A DNA stretch of 51,322 nucleotides. Source: a virus. The stretch is taken from positions 1-51,322 of IMG/VR virus record IMGVR_UViG_3300030098_002568. One strand, 5' to 3'. The notes beneath the pieces were generated by a model. The model had not been told where the DNA came from. It made no database searches and saw only the letters and a program-made list of their open reading frames with translations. The translations under genes were made by a program, and so were the position numbers. Each line of letters starts with the position of its first letter. Position 1 is the first letter of the stretch. Positions 7,367 to 15,672 of this stretch are shown here, piece by piece.

Positions 7367-8275
7367 CTAAGCTCCAGGAGACCCAAAAACACAACGAGGA
7401 TCAGAAAAACCGAAGCTGTATCTTTCTCTCGCTTTGTAACGCATGTTACCTGTGTCAAAATCACCTTCCATTTGTGTGGAAAGTGGGGTTCTCTCGAAGT
7501 GAATAAAGCCACGAGGCGTATCCGAAAGGACAAAGAATGCATCTGTGTCCGTCAAGAAGTCATTCACAACATATCCCTCAGGAAGCATACCCATAGAACG
7601 CATCGCGTTGATGTCGTTATCGGCAGTTCCAGAGCGAAGATTTGAAGCCATAATTCTTTCAGCTACAAACTGTAGTTGTCTAGGAACGATTAATTTTACA
7701 CCTCTAAGAGCCACCCTAAGACCTCTTTCGTCAACGAATGCAGAGATATTAATTAAAGCATCCTCAAGGGAAGTTTCATTAAGATCCGCTGCTGTGGATG
7801 GTTCGTTAGCAAACGTGCTACCGTTAGTTAATGGATGCGCGGTAGAACAAAGTTCAACCCCATCTCCACCTTTTACAGTGCTGTCAAAAGCACTGTTTAA
7901 CACTGCGGCAGCTTTAACTTGTTTAGTATGAGCCATGGAGCGAGCCAAAGCACGAGTGTACCGTGAACCAAGACGATCATAAAGATTGTCTTCTACTGCT
8001 TCTTCTGTAATGGAGAAAGCAAGAGCTATGGTTTCATGGTTGTACCGTGCAGTGTATGCCTCATTAGCATCATCGAATGCTACTGCGGAACCTTCACTCT
8101 TAGTTGGCGCGGTTCCAAAACCTGACAACATTACCTCCTCTTCAAATGCTCGATCTGAAGTTTCGGTTGTGAAGATTTCAGCATGCTGGTTTTCGTATCT
8201 ATCGTACTCTAAACCAAAAAGAGCATTAAGACCTGGCTCAAGCTCTTTTGCGAGTTGTGCGCGAGAAATAGCCAT
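7367..8275 (-). CDS. Major capsid protein
   Basis: 302 aa. The segment LCSTAHPLTNGSTFANEPST with AADLNETSLEDALINISAFV, then DERGLRVALRGVKLIVPRQL and RIMASNLRSGTADNDINAMR, is the signature of the HK97-fold major capsid proteins seen in many environmental phages (Mu-type head protein group). The N-terminus is helical (LEPGLNALFGLEYDRYENQH). No Gly/Ala-rich cleavage-site region is obvious, so a separate scaffold (9424-10335) fits. Followed at once by a strong terminator, as expected for the most abundant virion protein. RBS (GGAGGG type) is visible 5' of ATG 8275. Confidence 0.93.
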   Translation of the reverse strand: MAISRAQLAKELEPGLNALFGLEYDRYENQHAEIFTTETSDRAFEEEVMLSGFGTAPTKSEGSAVAFDDANEAYTARYNHETIALAFSITEEAVEDNLYDRLGSRYTRALARSMAHTKQVKAAAVLNSAFDSTVKGGDGVELCSTAHPLTNGSTFANEPSTAADLNETSLEDALINISAFVDERGLRVALRGVKLIVPRQLQFVAERIMASNLRSGTADNDINAMRSMGMLPEGYVVNDFLTDTDAFFVLSDTPRGFIHFERTPLSTQMEGDFDTGNMRYKARERYSFGFSDPRCVFGSPGA

Positions 8276-8289
8276 TATCTATACCCTCC

Positions 8290-8934
8290 TTACACGCCGG
8301 TCGTAGAAACAGTTCCACCAGCAATAGCACCGTTTGGACTATTGAAGTGGTTGTTTAAACGAACAATTACAGGAATACCAGCAGCAGCAAAATCCTGATT
8401 CTCAGCATCTTCCTGCCAACCCATGATACGTAGGTTGAGTGTATTGGTGGTGTTGATTGTGCTTACAGCTAAAGCACCAGAGGATTTACCTGTTGTAGTA
8501 GACCCACTTGCGCCACTTGAGAAGTTAGCGTTAGCAAACACATGACCACGCAAAGTTGCTTCACTGGTAACAGACGCATCCGTTGCAATTGAATATAATT
8601 GCATTGGATCATCATAAACGAACGCCTTAACCGGATGGTTAGAGTCTGCACCAGACCCAGGCCAATAGTTGGAAAAGACTTTTTCACCGGTAGTTGAGGA
8701 TACGTATTCGCAACCGTTGAATGCACCCAAAAGACCAACAGTTCCACCAGCTGCCGCACCTACTATGTCTATGAAACCAGTAGAAAGCGGTATGACCGGT
8801 GAACCCTGAAAGATTGAATTTGAGTTATCACTTGCAATCTCGTATTGCGTATACCCTGAAAAACCAGTGGAGTTGGTGTTCTGACCTACCTTACCGATAG
8901 CTCGAAGACCGAAAGCACCATTAGCATTTGCCAT
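8290..8934 (-). CDS. Conserved head protein next to capsid, 214 aa
   Basis: Begins MANANGAFGLRAIGKVGQNT, followed by a beta-rich, Gly/Ser/Thr-rich body (TQYEIASDNSNSIFQGSPVI; YSNYWPG-like segments). Proteins with the NxxGFRPxG-type start that sit immediately upstream of this capsid class are common in environmental phages. They probably decorate or stabilise the head; this is inferred from neighbourhood. An internal frame on the same strand (8469-8759) is a shadow. RBS GGAGAG precedes ATG 8934. Confidence 0.85.
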   Translation of the reverse strand: MANANGAFGLRAIGKVGQNTNSTGFSGYTQYEIASDNSNSIFQGSPVIPLSTGFIDIVGAAAGGTVGLLGAFNGCEYVSSTTGEKVFSNYWPGSGADSNHPVKAFVYDDPMQLYSIATDASVTSEATLRGHVFANANFSSGASGSTTTGKSSGALAVSTINTTNTLNLRIMGWQEDAENQDFAAAGIPVIVRLNNHFNSPNGAIAGGTVSTTGV

Positions 8935-8956
8935 TGGATTTCTCTCCTAGTTTAAA

Positions 8957-9415
8957 TTAACTCTGATCGCTTGCGCGACCTCCAAATGATACACGACTTT
9001 GCCGTTCATTTTTGATCGGCATTGAGGGATGTTGTTCCCTCATCAGGTCCTGGTCAACAGCTACCATCTGATCACGGGTCCGATCCCGATAGTATTCGGT
9101 GCGTTGGTCAACTGTCTCTTCAGGTATACGGGCTAAAACTAACCCGCCTACGCCAATGACTCCAGCATGCTTGCCTTCATCTATGGTTGGTGCGTCAAAA
9201 TCAGGATGCTCTTCTGCTCGAACTAATTCCCATCCCTCACGTAAACGTGCATGCATGTTCATTTTATCGTCCTCGCCACGAATAGCAGTCCTAATCCAAC
9301 GATGTACATACCCTGGAGGTGGCTCTGGAGCATCTAGCTTCTGAGGTGGTGTCCAAGGTTTAGGTCGTGCAGTTCCTGCACGAGTTCTTGCCGCTCTAGG
9401 TGTTCTTTCCGTCAT
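8957..9415 (-). CDS. Conserved head-module protein, 152 aa
   Basis: ATG 9415 was preferred over the upstream alternative at 9427 because GAGGAG lies 6 bases before it. The protein has a Pro/Arg-rich N-terminus (TPRAARTRAGTARPKPWTPP), then PPPGYVHRWIRTAIRGEDDK and LREGWELVRAEEHP. This order is typical of a small protein found between scaffold and capsid in phages with this capsid class. No enzymatic motif. Possibly a head-assembly factor. Confidence 0.8.
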   Translation of the reverse strand: MTERTPRAARTRAGTARPKPWTPPQKLDAPEPPPGYVHRWIRTAIRGEDDKMNMHARLREGWELVRAEEHPDFDAPTIDEGKHAGVIGVGGLVLARIPEETVDQRTEYYRDRTRDQMVAVDQDLMREQHPSMPIKNERQSRVSFGGRASDQS

Positions 9416-9423
9416 GATTCTCC

Positions 9424-10335
9424 TCACTTTACATGTTTTGCATAGTCTTCAAGAGAAACACCAAGTTTTTTTGCTATCGCAACTTGTGACGGTGTTAACT
9501 TGACGGCTCTGCGCCCCTTCTTAGTGCTGCGGGAAGCGGAACTATCAGCAGAAGCGACTCTGGCAGTTCCCCCGTTGGTTGTATTATTCTCAAATTTTTG
9601 AGGAAATTCAACCCTTAATCTTTTATCTAGCTCAGAATAGTAATCATCTGATGTTAAGTCAAACCCCTCGTTAGCCAAATCTTCGTGTATTGCATAAGCT
9701 CCAACTGTCATAACACGATCATTTCCAAACCAATCATTACGATCAGCCCATGCTTTGGCCTTTGGATCAGGATTTGCTGCTGGTTGTTGTTGCTCTTGCG
9801 GTCTTTGTTGAACAGCCGCTTCGTTTCTTTCTTCACGAGCTTTGATCACTCGTAACCTTTCCTCGTCAAGTGTGATACGAGCAATAGCTTGATTTGCCGC
9901 AACGATAGCATCAGAGTCTCCGCTATCATAAGCATCTTTAAATGCTTTTTTAGCTTGTTCTAGTTGAGACCCAACTCTTCCCTCGTATTGAGCATTATAC
10001 CCTTTACTAAGAGTTGTATTTCTTTCTTTTAACTCTTCGTTTTCTTTGCGAAGAGCTTCAGCGTATCGAACAGCCTCTTCTTTATCTCTTTCCTCTTGCC
10101 TTCGTGCTGTGACCAGTTTTTTAATTCTGTTTTGAACAGATTTACTGTACTGATCTATCTCCTCTTCAGAGTTTTCTTGAGTTTCAACTTCATTAGTTGA
10201 AACTTTTTTTTCACTTTCTTGCAAAGTATCTTGATCTTTGCTTTCAATATCAACAGTCTCTGACGTAGAGCTGTTGTCGTCCAAAATAATCTCAACATCC
10301 TCGTCAACCTCTTGCTTGATTGCTTCTTCAGCCAT
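9424..10335 (-). CDS. Putative scaffolding protein, 303 aa
   Basis: N-terminal 80 residues are very acidic (VDEDVEIILDDNSS...EEEIDQYSK). A long charged coiled coil (RRQEERDKEEAVRYAEALRK...) follows, then a Gln/Pro linker (RPQEQQQPAA). A conserved segment (AWADRNDWFGNDRVMTVGAY) precedes a Lys/Arg-rich C-terminus (RSTKKGRRAVKLTPSQ) ending in a small helical domain. Acidic N-end, coiled coil and basic C-end just upstream of the capsid gene is the standard scaffolding plan. No protease domain is present. Confidence 0.85.
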   Translation of the reverse strand: MAEEAIKQEVDEDVEIILDDNSSTSETVDIESKDQDTLQESEKKVSTNEVETQENSEEEIDQYSKSVQNRIKKLVTARRQEERDKEEAVRYAEALRKENEELKERNTTLSKGYNAQYEGRVGSQLEQAKKAFKDAYDSGDSDAIVAANQAIARITLDEERLRVIKAREERNEAAVQQRPQEQQQPAANPDPKAKAWADRNDWFGNDRVMTVGAYAIHEDLANEGFDLTSDDYYSELDKRLRVEFPQKFENNTTNGGTARVASADSSASRSTKKGRRAVKLTPSQVAIAKKLGVSLEDYAKHVK

Positions 10336-10345
10336 AATAACCTCC

Positions 10346-10804
10346 TTAGATATGCTTTATGTCATCTGGATCTAAAATAGTAGCGATAACCTCATCATCA
10401 TTAATAATGCGAACCTCTCCGCCATCAATAGTAAAACGAGCCCCCGCGTATCTACCTATACAAACCCAGTCACCTTTTTTACACCACGGTTTTGCTTTAG
10501 ATCCAAATTTGGATTCATCAACATACGCTAGCGGTCCAACCGCTAGTACGTAACACACAACCGTAGCAACAGCCTCCCTTTCAACAATCTGATCGGGAAG
10601 ATAAATACCTCCGTCTGTTTTAGCTTTTCCTTTGTAGGGCATAACTAAAACCCGCCAACCTGTTGGTTGTGGAAGTCTTTGTACAAGTGATTTATCTAGG
10701 AGTGACGGATCTAAAACTCGATCCTTTTCTTCAATATATGCAACTTTTGCTGTGGGTTTATTCTTTTCTGCGACCTCATTAGGTACGTAAAGTGTCTTCG
10801 ACAT
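10346..10804 (-). CDS. GroES-like co-chaperonin
   Basis: ATG 10804 chosen (MSKTLYVPNEVAEKN); it overlaps the upstream gene by 26 bases. Residues 45-150 follow the Cpn10 pattern: PTGWRVLVMPYKGKAKTDGG with IYLPDQ, VLAVGPLAY, WCKKGDWVCIGRYAGARF and NDDEVIATI. The mobile-loop region would be KGKAKTDGGIYLP. Known role of the family: caps GroEL for folding; phage versions such as T4 gp31 replace GroES for capsid folding. Its place three genes before the capsid gene supports that. Length (152 aa) exceeds bacterial GroES because of an extended N-terminus. Confidence 0.85.
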   Translation of the reverse strand: MSKTLYVPNEVAEKNKPTAKVAYIEEKDRVLDPSLLDKSLVQRLPQPTGWRVLVMPYKGKAKTDGGIYLPDQIVEREAVATVVCYVLAVGPLAYVDESKFGSKAKPWCKKGDWVCIGRYAGARFTIDGGEVRIINDDEVIATILDPDDIKHI

Positions 10805-10991
10805 CTTCTTCTGTTTTCTCCAGCAGGGACTTAATTTCATCTCTAGCAAAGCGAAGGCCCTGTACTTCACCTACTAGCTGGCGGTATTGCGACATGTCTT
10901 GCACCATACCGTTTGTCAGAAGAGAGGAGATATCCTCCTCTCTTCCTTGATACACCTTATACAGGTGTCTACACAAATCAACAACATCCAC
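10779..10991 (-). CDS. Conserved phage hypothetical protein, 70 aa
   Basis: Helical protein (MDVVDLCRHLYKVYQGREED; YRQLVGEVQGLRFARDEIKS; LLEKTEEDVEDTL). The VGEVQGL-x-ARDEI string recurs in small proteins of marine phages near GroES-like or portal genes. A helical hairpin or coiled coil is likely. It overlaps the GroES-like gene by 26 bases. Function unknown. Confidence 0.75.
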   Translation of the reverse strand: MDVVDLCRHLYKVYQGREEDISSLLTNGMVQDMSQYRQLVGEVQGLRFARDEIKSLLEKTEEDVEDTLRT

Positions 10992-10995
10992 GTTT

Positions 10996-11145
10996 TTAAC
11001 GCTTCTTTACCATTCCACCACCTCGCATGCCCATTTTCTTGGGAACCATTCCACCACCTCGCATACCTGTTTTCTTTTTAGCTGTTTTCTTTCCAGTCAT
11101 TTTCTTGGCTTTTTTAGCCATACCTTTTCCTCTTACACCTGGCAT
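10996..11145 (-). CDS. Basic Gly/Met-rich micro-protein, 49 aa
   Basis: ATG 11145 to stop at 10996. MPGVRGKGMAKKAKKMTGKK, then two copies of GMRGGGMV separated by PKKM, ending KKR. The duplicated GMRGGGMV motif occurs in small proteins of many marine phages. At the DNA level the two copies share ccattccaccacctcgcat. Overlaps the end of the 183-aa gene by 13 bases. Charge suggests nucleic-acid binding; role unknown. Confidence 0.75.
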   Translation of the reverse strand: MPGVRGKGMAKKAKKMTGKKTAKKKTGMRGGGMVPKKMGMRGGGMVKKR

Positions 11146-11684
11146 TTTAACATTCTCCTATAAGCACGTTTTCTTTCACGAAAATAAGGATTACTAATAT
11201 ACTCTTTTAAGTTTTCATAGTATCCTCGCATCGACAACTTGTCGGACGCTTCTTGCAGTTTTGATAACCTTTGAACAAAAATCATAGTATATGATCTATC
11301 AACAATAGGTTCAAAACCTACATCTTCACTATCAACTTCATCATAAGGATGATACCCCATCAACCAAATATCTTTCCTCCAAAGATTTTTATTGTATTCC
11401 TCAATACATCCATGGAATATTTTTGTATCCTCACTAAAACAAAGATCTACAATAATTTCAACATCGTAAGAGTCATCAAAGTCATCAATAGTTTTATTTA
11501 AGAGAGCCAACCTGTTTTGCTCTATGTTTTGCACATGAATTTTTACCCTTCCACTGTCCCAAGCATTTTTTGCAAAAGGACACACAGGTAAGTTATCAAG
11601 AGTTTCATCTGGCGTTTCTAAAGATACTTTAGACCAAAGACGAATCTCTTCCTTAACAGCATCGGATAAAAAAATGCTATCCAT
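11133..11684 (-). CDS. Conserved hypothetical protein, 183 aa
   Basis: Begins MDSIFLSDAVKEEIRLWSKV. Recognisable elements are LPVCPFAKNAWDSGRVKIHV, DDSYDVEIIVDLCFSED and WLMGYHPYDEVD, followed by a C-terminal helical region (YENLKEYISNPYFRERKRAY). Similar proteins are frequent in cyanophages and marine myoviruses but have no defined role that I know. The CPFAKNAW motif suggests a small enzyme-like fold, yet no catalytic set can be named. It sits 3 bases from the repeat protein above. Confidence 0.75.
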   Translation of the reverse strand: MDSIFLSDAVKEEIRLWSKVSLETPDETLDNLPVCPFAKNAWDSGRVKIHVQNIEQNRLALLNKTIDDFDDSYDVEIIVDLCFSEDTKIFHGCIEEYNKNLWRKDIWLMGYHPYDEVDSEDVGFEPIVDRSYTMIFVQRLSKLQEASDKLSMRGYYENLKEYISNPYFRERKRAYRRMLKCQV

Positions 11685-11687
11685 GTT

Positions 11688-12137
11688 TTAATACGTACCA
11701 GAAAACTTAGTGCCTTTGATAGCAGCACCTGTTCCACGTGAAACATTCTGACTAGGTGCCTCAACTTCACCACCATGCATAAACTCAGCGGCCAAATCTG
11801 TATCTATTTTATTTTGAACCGATTCAGGCAACATATTGAAGCCCTTCTTTTCTGAAGGGATCATTCCACCTTCACTAAAAGAGCGTCTATCTCTAATTCG
11901 TTTTTTGTCTTTTTCGATATCTTCAAGACGCTGCAATTGTTCCTGTTCAATCCTTCGATTGAGATCCTTTAACGATTCTACTCGTCCAGACTCACGAGGA
12001 GCCATTGGAATCTCTACTCGTCCAGACTCACGAGGAGCCATTGGAATCTCTACTCGTCCAGACTCACGAGGAGCCTTTGAAATTTTTACTCGTCCAGACT
12101 CACGAGGAGCCATTCTAGATTTCTTTTTTCTTGACAT
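11688..12137 (-). CDS. Protein with four APRESGRV repeats, 149 aa
   Basis: ATG 12137; the GTG one codon upstream is unlikely because AAGGAGAAAG is spaced for the ATG. A basic start (MSRKKKSR) is followed by four 12-residue repeats of APRESGRVEIPM (about residues 9-55). A helical charged segment (LNRRIEQEQLQRLEDIEKDK) and a conserved-looking C-terminal half (FSEGGMIPSEKKGFNMLPES; AAEFMHGGEVE) follow. Repeats are encoded by near-perfect 36-bp units. Function unknown; possibly a virion-associated linker. Confidence 0.75.
   Translation of the reverse strand: MSRKKKSRMAPRESGRVKISKAPRESGRVEIPMAPRESGRVEIPMAPRESGRVESLKDLNRRIEQEQLQRLEDIEKDKKRIRDRRSFSEGGMIPSEKKGFNMLPESVQNKIDTDLAAEFMHGGEVEAPSQNVSRGTGAAIKGTKFSGTY
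11978..12115 (-). repeat. 36-bp tandem repeat, four copies, coding
   Basis: Copies start at 11978, 12014, 12050 and 12086 (plus-strand core ctcgtccagactcacgagga). The first two are identical; the fourth is degenerate at its end. The unit length is a multiple of three and encodes APRESGRVEIPM. There are no spacers, so it is not a CRISPR array. Confidence 0.9.
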
Positions 12138-12277
12138 CACTTTCTCCTTGACTTGCGTTTAGCACCTTTAATTACACCCTTGTTAACAGAGGCATAAAAA
12201 ACTTTTTCACCCTTCTTAGACCCATATGTTTTCTTCATGGATCGTTTAATCTTAGAACCTTTTTTTGTTAATGGCAT
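12137..12277 (-). CDS. Small basic conserved protein, 46 aa
   Basis: ATG 12277. MPLTKKGSKIKRSMKKTYGS, then KKGEKVFYASVNKGVIKG: a very common micro-protein motif (MPLxxKG-x-KI-x-x-SM-x-x-x-YGxKKGxxVFYAxxNKG) in environmental phages. Strongly positive, about 40% Lys/Arg. Lies between the holin gene and the repeat protein. Unknown role; DNA binding plausible. Confidence 0.85.
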   Translation of the reverse strand: MPLTKKGSKIKRSMKKTYGSKKGEKVFYASVNKGVIKGAKRKSRRK

Positions 12278-12278
12278 C

Positions 12279-12686
12279 TTATTTCGATATTTTCTTATAC
12301 TTTTCGAAGGAACGTAAGCCCCCCAATCCGAGCATACCAAGTAACACGGGCATCATTTCAGATAGATCCAGTGTCGGCAAGTCTACAAGATTACCTGTTT
12401 GTGCCAGTATAAAAACAGTGATTGGTTGAATTATGTACGCATAGCACATGGCAAATCCGCACGACCATCCAATAAAGGGCCTCCAGCCCGCGACAAAAAT
12501 ATTTCTGTGAGCCGCCTCCTGCTTATTGATTTCCAATTGAGCAATATCAATTTTGGCGAGGTGCGTTGCGAGTTGCTTTTCTATTTCTCTTTCAGCCGCC
12601 GCCCTTTTTTCTTTATCCTCTGGTAAGAACCGACCAATGACATTAGTAACTGTAGGTAATATTGAAGGTAAAAGTGCCTGTATCAT
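12279..12686 (-). CDS. Holin, 3-TM superfamily
   Basis: 135 aa. The N-terminus has LLPSILPTVTNVIGRFLPED followed by an amphipathic charged helix (AAEREIEKQLATHLAKIDIA). The conserved block EINKQEAAHRNIFVAGWRPF, then IGWSCGFAMCYAYIIQPIT, and a last hydrophobic segment (MMPVLLGMLGLGGLRSFEK) complete it. The QxEA-x-HxSxFVAGWRPxIGW-type string is the hallmark of the 3TM holin family found in gene-transfer-agent and phage holins. Role: forms lesions in the inner membrane to let the lysozyme (38726-39148) reach the wall. Overlaps the small gene above by 4 bases. Confidence 0.88.
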   Translation of the reverse strand: MIQALLPSILPTVTNVIGRFLPEDKEKRAAAEREIEKQLATHLAKIDIAQLEINKQEAAHRNIFVAGWRPFIGWSCGFAMCYAYIIQPITVFILAQTGNLVDLPTLDLSEMMPVLLGMLGLGGLRSFEKYKKISK

Positions 12687-12889
12687 TCTACATTCCTATA
12701 TGAGTAACGTGTGCCCTCCAGAGTATTATCAAACTCTCTCTCTTCAATTTCTTTGATGCGGCGTTTCAAGACACCTATTGTTGTCCAGAAGTGACCCATA
12801 CCACTACCTTCTTGTTCTGCTCTCGCTTTTAATGTTTCAATCTCATCTTTAAGAATACCAATCTTATTCAAATCAACACTTGACATCAT
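12683..12889 (-). CDS. Small coiled-coil protein, 68 aa
   Basis: Begins MMSSVDLNKIGILKDEIETL and continues with charged helices (KARAEQEGSGMGHFWTTIGV; LKRRIKEIEEREFDN). No family is recognised with certainty. Located between the EF-hand membrane protein and the holin with 4-base overlaps on both sides, so it is probably co-translated with lysis genes. Could be a holin regulator; evidence is positional only. Confidence 0.7.
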   Translation of the reverse strand: MMSSVDLNKIGILKDEIETLKARAEQEGSGMGHFWTTIGVLKRRIKEIEEREFDNTLEGTRYSYRNVE

Positions 12890-13191
12890 TTTCTTGAAGC
12901 TCCCATAGCTTGAAATCCGAAGAACGCACTGATGATGCCTGCGCCTGAAATATAAAATAAATTACTGAGATCAGTCAAAACAGATATACGAGACTCAGGT
13001 AATAGAAACATAGCAACTGTAAAAACCAGCATTGATATAGCCGTTCCAATGGTTATCCGTTCTTGAGTTTTATACTTTCTGTGAGCATCATGAGCTTGCA
13101 CGATAGAAAGTTCATGGTCTGATACCGTCCCATCTCCATCAACGTCTAAATCATTAAATTGTGATTTCTCTTCAAACTTCTTTGGTGCCAT
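12886..13191 (-). CDS. Membrane protein with one EF-hand loop, 101 aa
   Basis: Residues 16-27 (DVDGDGTVSDHE) form a canonical 12-residue EF-hand calcium loop with acidic residues at positions 1, 3, 5 and 12. Two hydrophobic segments follow (about residues 46-63, IGTAISMLVFTVAMFLL, and 73-93, LSNLFYISGAGIISAFFGFQ). Calcium-binding membrane proteins of this plan occur beside lysis genes in marine phages. A role in sensing Ca2+ or controlling holin timing is a guess. Stop/start overlap of 4 bases with the next gene. Confidence 0.8.
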   Translation of the reverse strand: MAPKKFEEKSQFNDLDVDGDGTVSDHELSIVQAHDAHRKYKTQERITIGTAISMLVFTVAMFLLPESRISVLTDLSNLFYISGAGIISAFFGFQAMGASRK

Positions 13192-13194
13192 GAT

Positions 13195-15663
13195 TTAACC
13201 CCTTTGTCTTTGTGCGTTAATCCTCTCACGGTTTACATCAGCACGAAGTTGAGCAATGTCTTCTTGACTTTCTATCCTAGCCGCGTCCGAAAGAGCTCGT
13301 TGCTGTAGTTTTTGTTGTTCTAACTGAAGATCAAGTTGATCTGCCTGTGCTTTGCGCTGTGTGTCAGCCGCTTTGATAGCCAATTCTTGCTGTCTAATTT
13401 GTACAAGAGGATCTGGTGCCTGCCCTTGTGGTGTGATAGCAGCGGCAAACTCTGCAGTAAATTGCGCTTCTAACTCTGCAACACGTCTTTCAAGATCCTC
13501 AGGTGTAATAGCCGCCGCCTGATCTAAAGGCATTGACCGTTGCATCTGTGTCTGTTCTTGTGTTTGTCCAGGTATTGCAAAGCCTTGATCACTATAGACT
13601 TGAGCAACAGCAGACTGTTCTACCGCCTGCTGCTGTACTTGTTGTAATTCTTGTGTAGCGATAGCTCTGGCTTTCAATGATATATGCTCCTGTATGTGTC
13701 CTATTAAAATACCCTGTATAGGGGGAGAGGCCACCACGATGGGCATCTGTAAAAACACGATGTGTGTTTGAATATGTGCGTCATGATCTTGTCCTTCAAA
13801 AGCCTGTAACAGGTTACCAGCCAATGCACGAGCGTTTTCAATAGACGGGTCTGTTGGAACTGGCTCTTGTGGTGGTGGCAATATCTCATCAATATTCTGC
13901 ACCTCCAAAGCCTGATACATGCGTTTCATCGCCTGATACATATTGTGCATATCTGGAGAGGATTGAGCAAGCTGTAACTGTGTCTGCGCTAATGCAACAC
14001 GTTGTGCCATCGAGAAGATATTAGGATCACTAACAGGAAGCACATCAATTCGGCCATCAAAGTCTTGTTGAAAGATCTGACTTGGTGCGCCAACAGGTTC
14101 ATACGGATACACCGCATTCTCAGAGAATATTCTTGCTAAAAGTCTAAACTCATTTCTTTGTGCATAGTGTAGACGTTTATGTATAGCTGACATTACTTTC
14201 ATGCCACGTTCAAGCATGGCAACAGTAGTGCCAACAGGTGTTTCTTGATTCATATTACTGATCTGTTGATCAGCGATAGAAACAAATCTACGTCCCGCAT
14301 CAATCAAAGATCCCAGTAACTGAGTAAGTGTAGCTGATGGTTCTTTAAAAGGCAGTGGTATTAACGAAGCTCTAATATCCCCACCAGGGGCATCTATATC
14401 TCTAAACTCACCAGGATTAAGAGGTTCATCATCGTTACGTATTCGAATACCTCTAGCTTTGAACCCTGCCGGTAAGTTGGCAAGTGTGCCAGCATCCATA
14501 AGCTGTCTTAGTATTCCTGTGACAGCGCGACCTAATCCACCAATCATGTGGATTAAACCAAAACCGTAAAAACCTAACCCTGGTAAAAATTTATAATGAA
14601 CAAAGTATTGCCGCTTTCTTTTTAGCGGGTCACCTTCGTCATAGTTCCTTGTAATCGACAGAACCTGTCCTGATCCATGGTCTAACGTAACAATGTAAGG
14701 CAACTTAATACCTGTCTCTTCGCCATCCGCGCTTCTGTCTTCGAAACCCTCTATGTCAAGATCTGTATGTATTTCAAGGATTGTGTACTCGTCATCCATA
14801 TTATTAGGACTGACACCCTCAATCTCAGAGGTCTTCTCTCGAACCATATCTTCATATTCGTTACTATCAGGAGATAGGTCTATATCCCTATAAATCCCTG
14901 CAACCTGTAACTTACGAATAGAGTTCTCCGACATCCTAAGAACATGTGTAATGCGACTGCTAGTCGCTAAATCTGTGCAAGAGTATGGGACAACCAAGTC
15001 TTGCGCCTGCACAAAACGCGACACGCCTCGCCCTAAAGCAGCATCGTAATACACTTTCTTAAACGCTGAACCTGATAAAGGCAGATAGAAAAGCAATTGA
15101 TCCAGATCAGGATCGAACTCTTCCATGACCTCTGTGATCATATAGTTCATGTAATTCTTAACACGAGAAGCCTGCGCTTCTGTTTCTGTGTTAGATACAC
15201 CTATGACCTGTGTTCTAACTGGACCACCAGCAGGCAATAACTCTTTGTACGCCTGCGCTTGGAACTGTGTAACAGATTCTGAAATTAAAGGATGGGTAAC
15301 ACCTGAAGCTCCCTGAAAAGGCTCTGCTCGTTCTTCTTGACGTATACCTAGAAGATCAAGACCTCTGGTATACGCTTCTTCCCACTCTGATCGTGAACTA
15401 AGGTCTTCTTCATATATTGATGTTAGTTGAGATGATATCTCTCCTAACTCTTGGTCTTCAATCAGTTCAGCTAAATTAGCGTCATGAGGAACTTCAGCTA
15501 TAGTAACTTCTGTTTCGGTGACGGATTGAACAACCGCTCCCCCATCATCGTCCATAGTAACTTCAGCACCACCCTCAAAATCTGGAGCCTCTTCAACTTC
15601 AACGACTTCTCCAGGCACAGATTCTATGCCACTATCAATTAAAGATCCTATATTTGTCGCCAT
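13195..15663 (-). CDS. Portal protein
   Basis: 822 aa, encoded 9 bases after the large terminase as is usual. The acidic N-terminus (EVEEAPDFEGGAEVTMDDDG) leads to a helical domain with EWEEAYTRGLDLLGI and ASGVTHPLISESVTQFQAQA. The core contains FYLPLSGSAFKKVYYD, LPYIVTLDHGSGQVLSITRN and RQYFVHYKFLPGLGFYGFGL, then the Gln-rich coiled C-terminus. This matches the large (>700 aa) portals of environmental podoviruses. Role: dodecameric ring through which DNA is packaged. The long C-terminal Gln/Ala helix may form the barrel. Confidence 0.9.
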   Translation of the reverse strand: MATNIGSLIDSGIESVPGEVVEVEEAPDFEGGAEVTMDDDGGAVVQSVTETEVTIAEVPHDANLAELIEDQELGEISSQLTSIYEEDLSSRSEWEEAYTRGLDLLGIRQEERAEPFQGASGVTHPLISESVTQFQAQAYKELLPAGGPVRTQVIGVSNTETEAQASRVKNYMNYMITEVMEEFDPDLDQLLFYLPLSGSAFKKVYYDAALGRGVSRFVQAQDLVVPYSCTDLATSSRITHVLRMSENSIRKLQVAGIYRDIDLSPDSNEYEDMVREKTSEIEGVSPNNMDDEYTILEIHTDLDIEGFEDRSADGEETGIKLPYIVTLDHGSGQVLSITRNYDEGDPLKRKRQYFVHYKFLPGLGFYGFGLIHMIGGLGRAVTGILRQLMDAGTLANLPAGFKARGIRIRNDDEPLNPGEFRDIDAPGGDIRASLIPLPFKEPSATLTQLLGSLIDAGRRFVSIADQQISNMNQETPVGTTVAMLERGMKVMSAIHKRLHYAQRNEFRLLARIFSENAVYPYEPVGAPSQIFQQDFDGRIDVLPVSDPNIFSMAQRVALAQTQLQLAQSSPDMHNMYQAMKRMYQALEVQNIDEILPPPQEPVPTDPSIENARALAGNLLQAFEGQDHDAHIQTHIVFLQMPIVVASPPIQGILIGHIQEHISLKARAIATQELQQVQQQAVEQSAVAQVYSDQGFAIPGQTQEQTQMQRSMPLDQAAAITPEDLERRVAELEAQFTAEFAAAITPQGQAPDPLVQIRQQELAIKAADTQRKAQADQLDLQLEQQKLQQRALSDAARIESQEDIAQLRADVNRERINAQRQRG

Positions 15664-15672
15664 AATCTATAC

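Noticed and set aside
8469-8759. 96-aa minus-strand frame inside the 214-aa head protein gene
   Set aside because: Completely contained in another frame of a well-supported gene, with no start signal.
11978-12115. Regular 36-bp repeats resembling a CRISPR array
   Set aside because: Units are head to tail without spacers, divisible by three and in frame within a protein gene (APRESGRV repeats).
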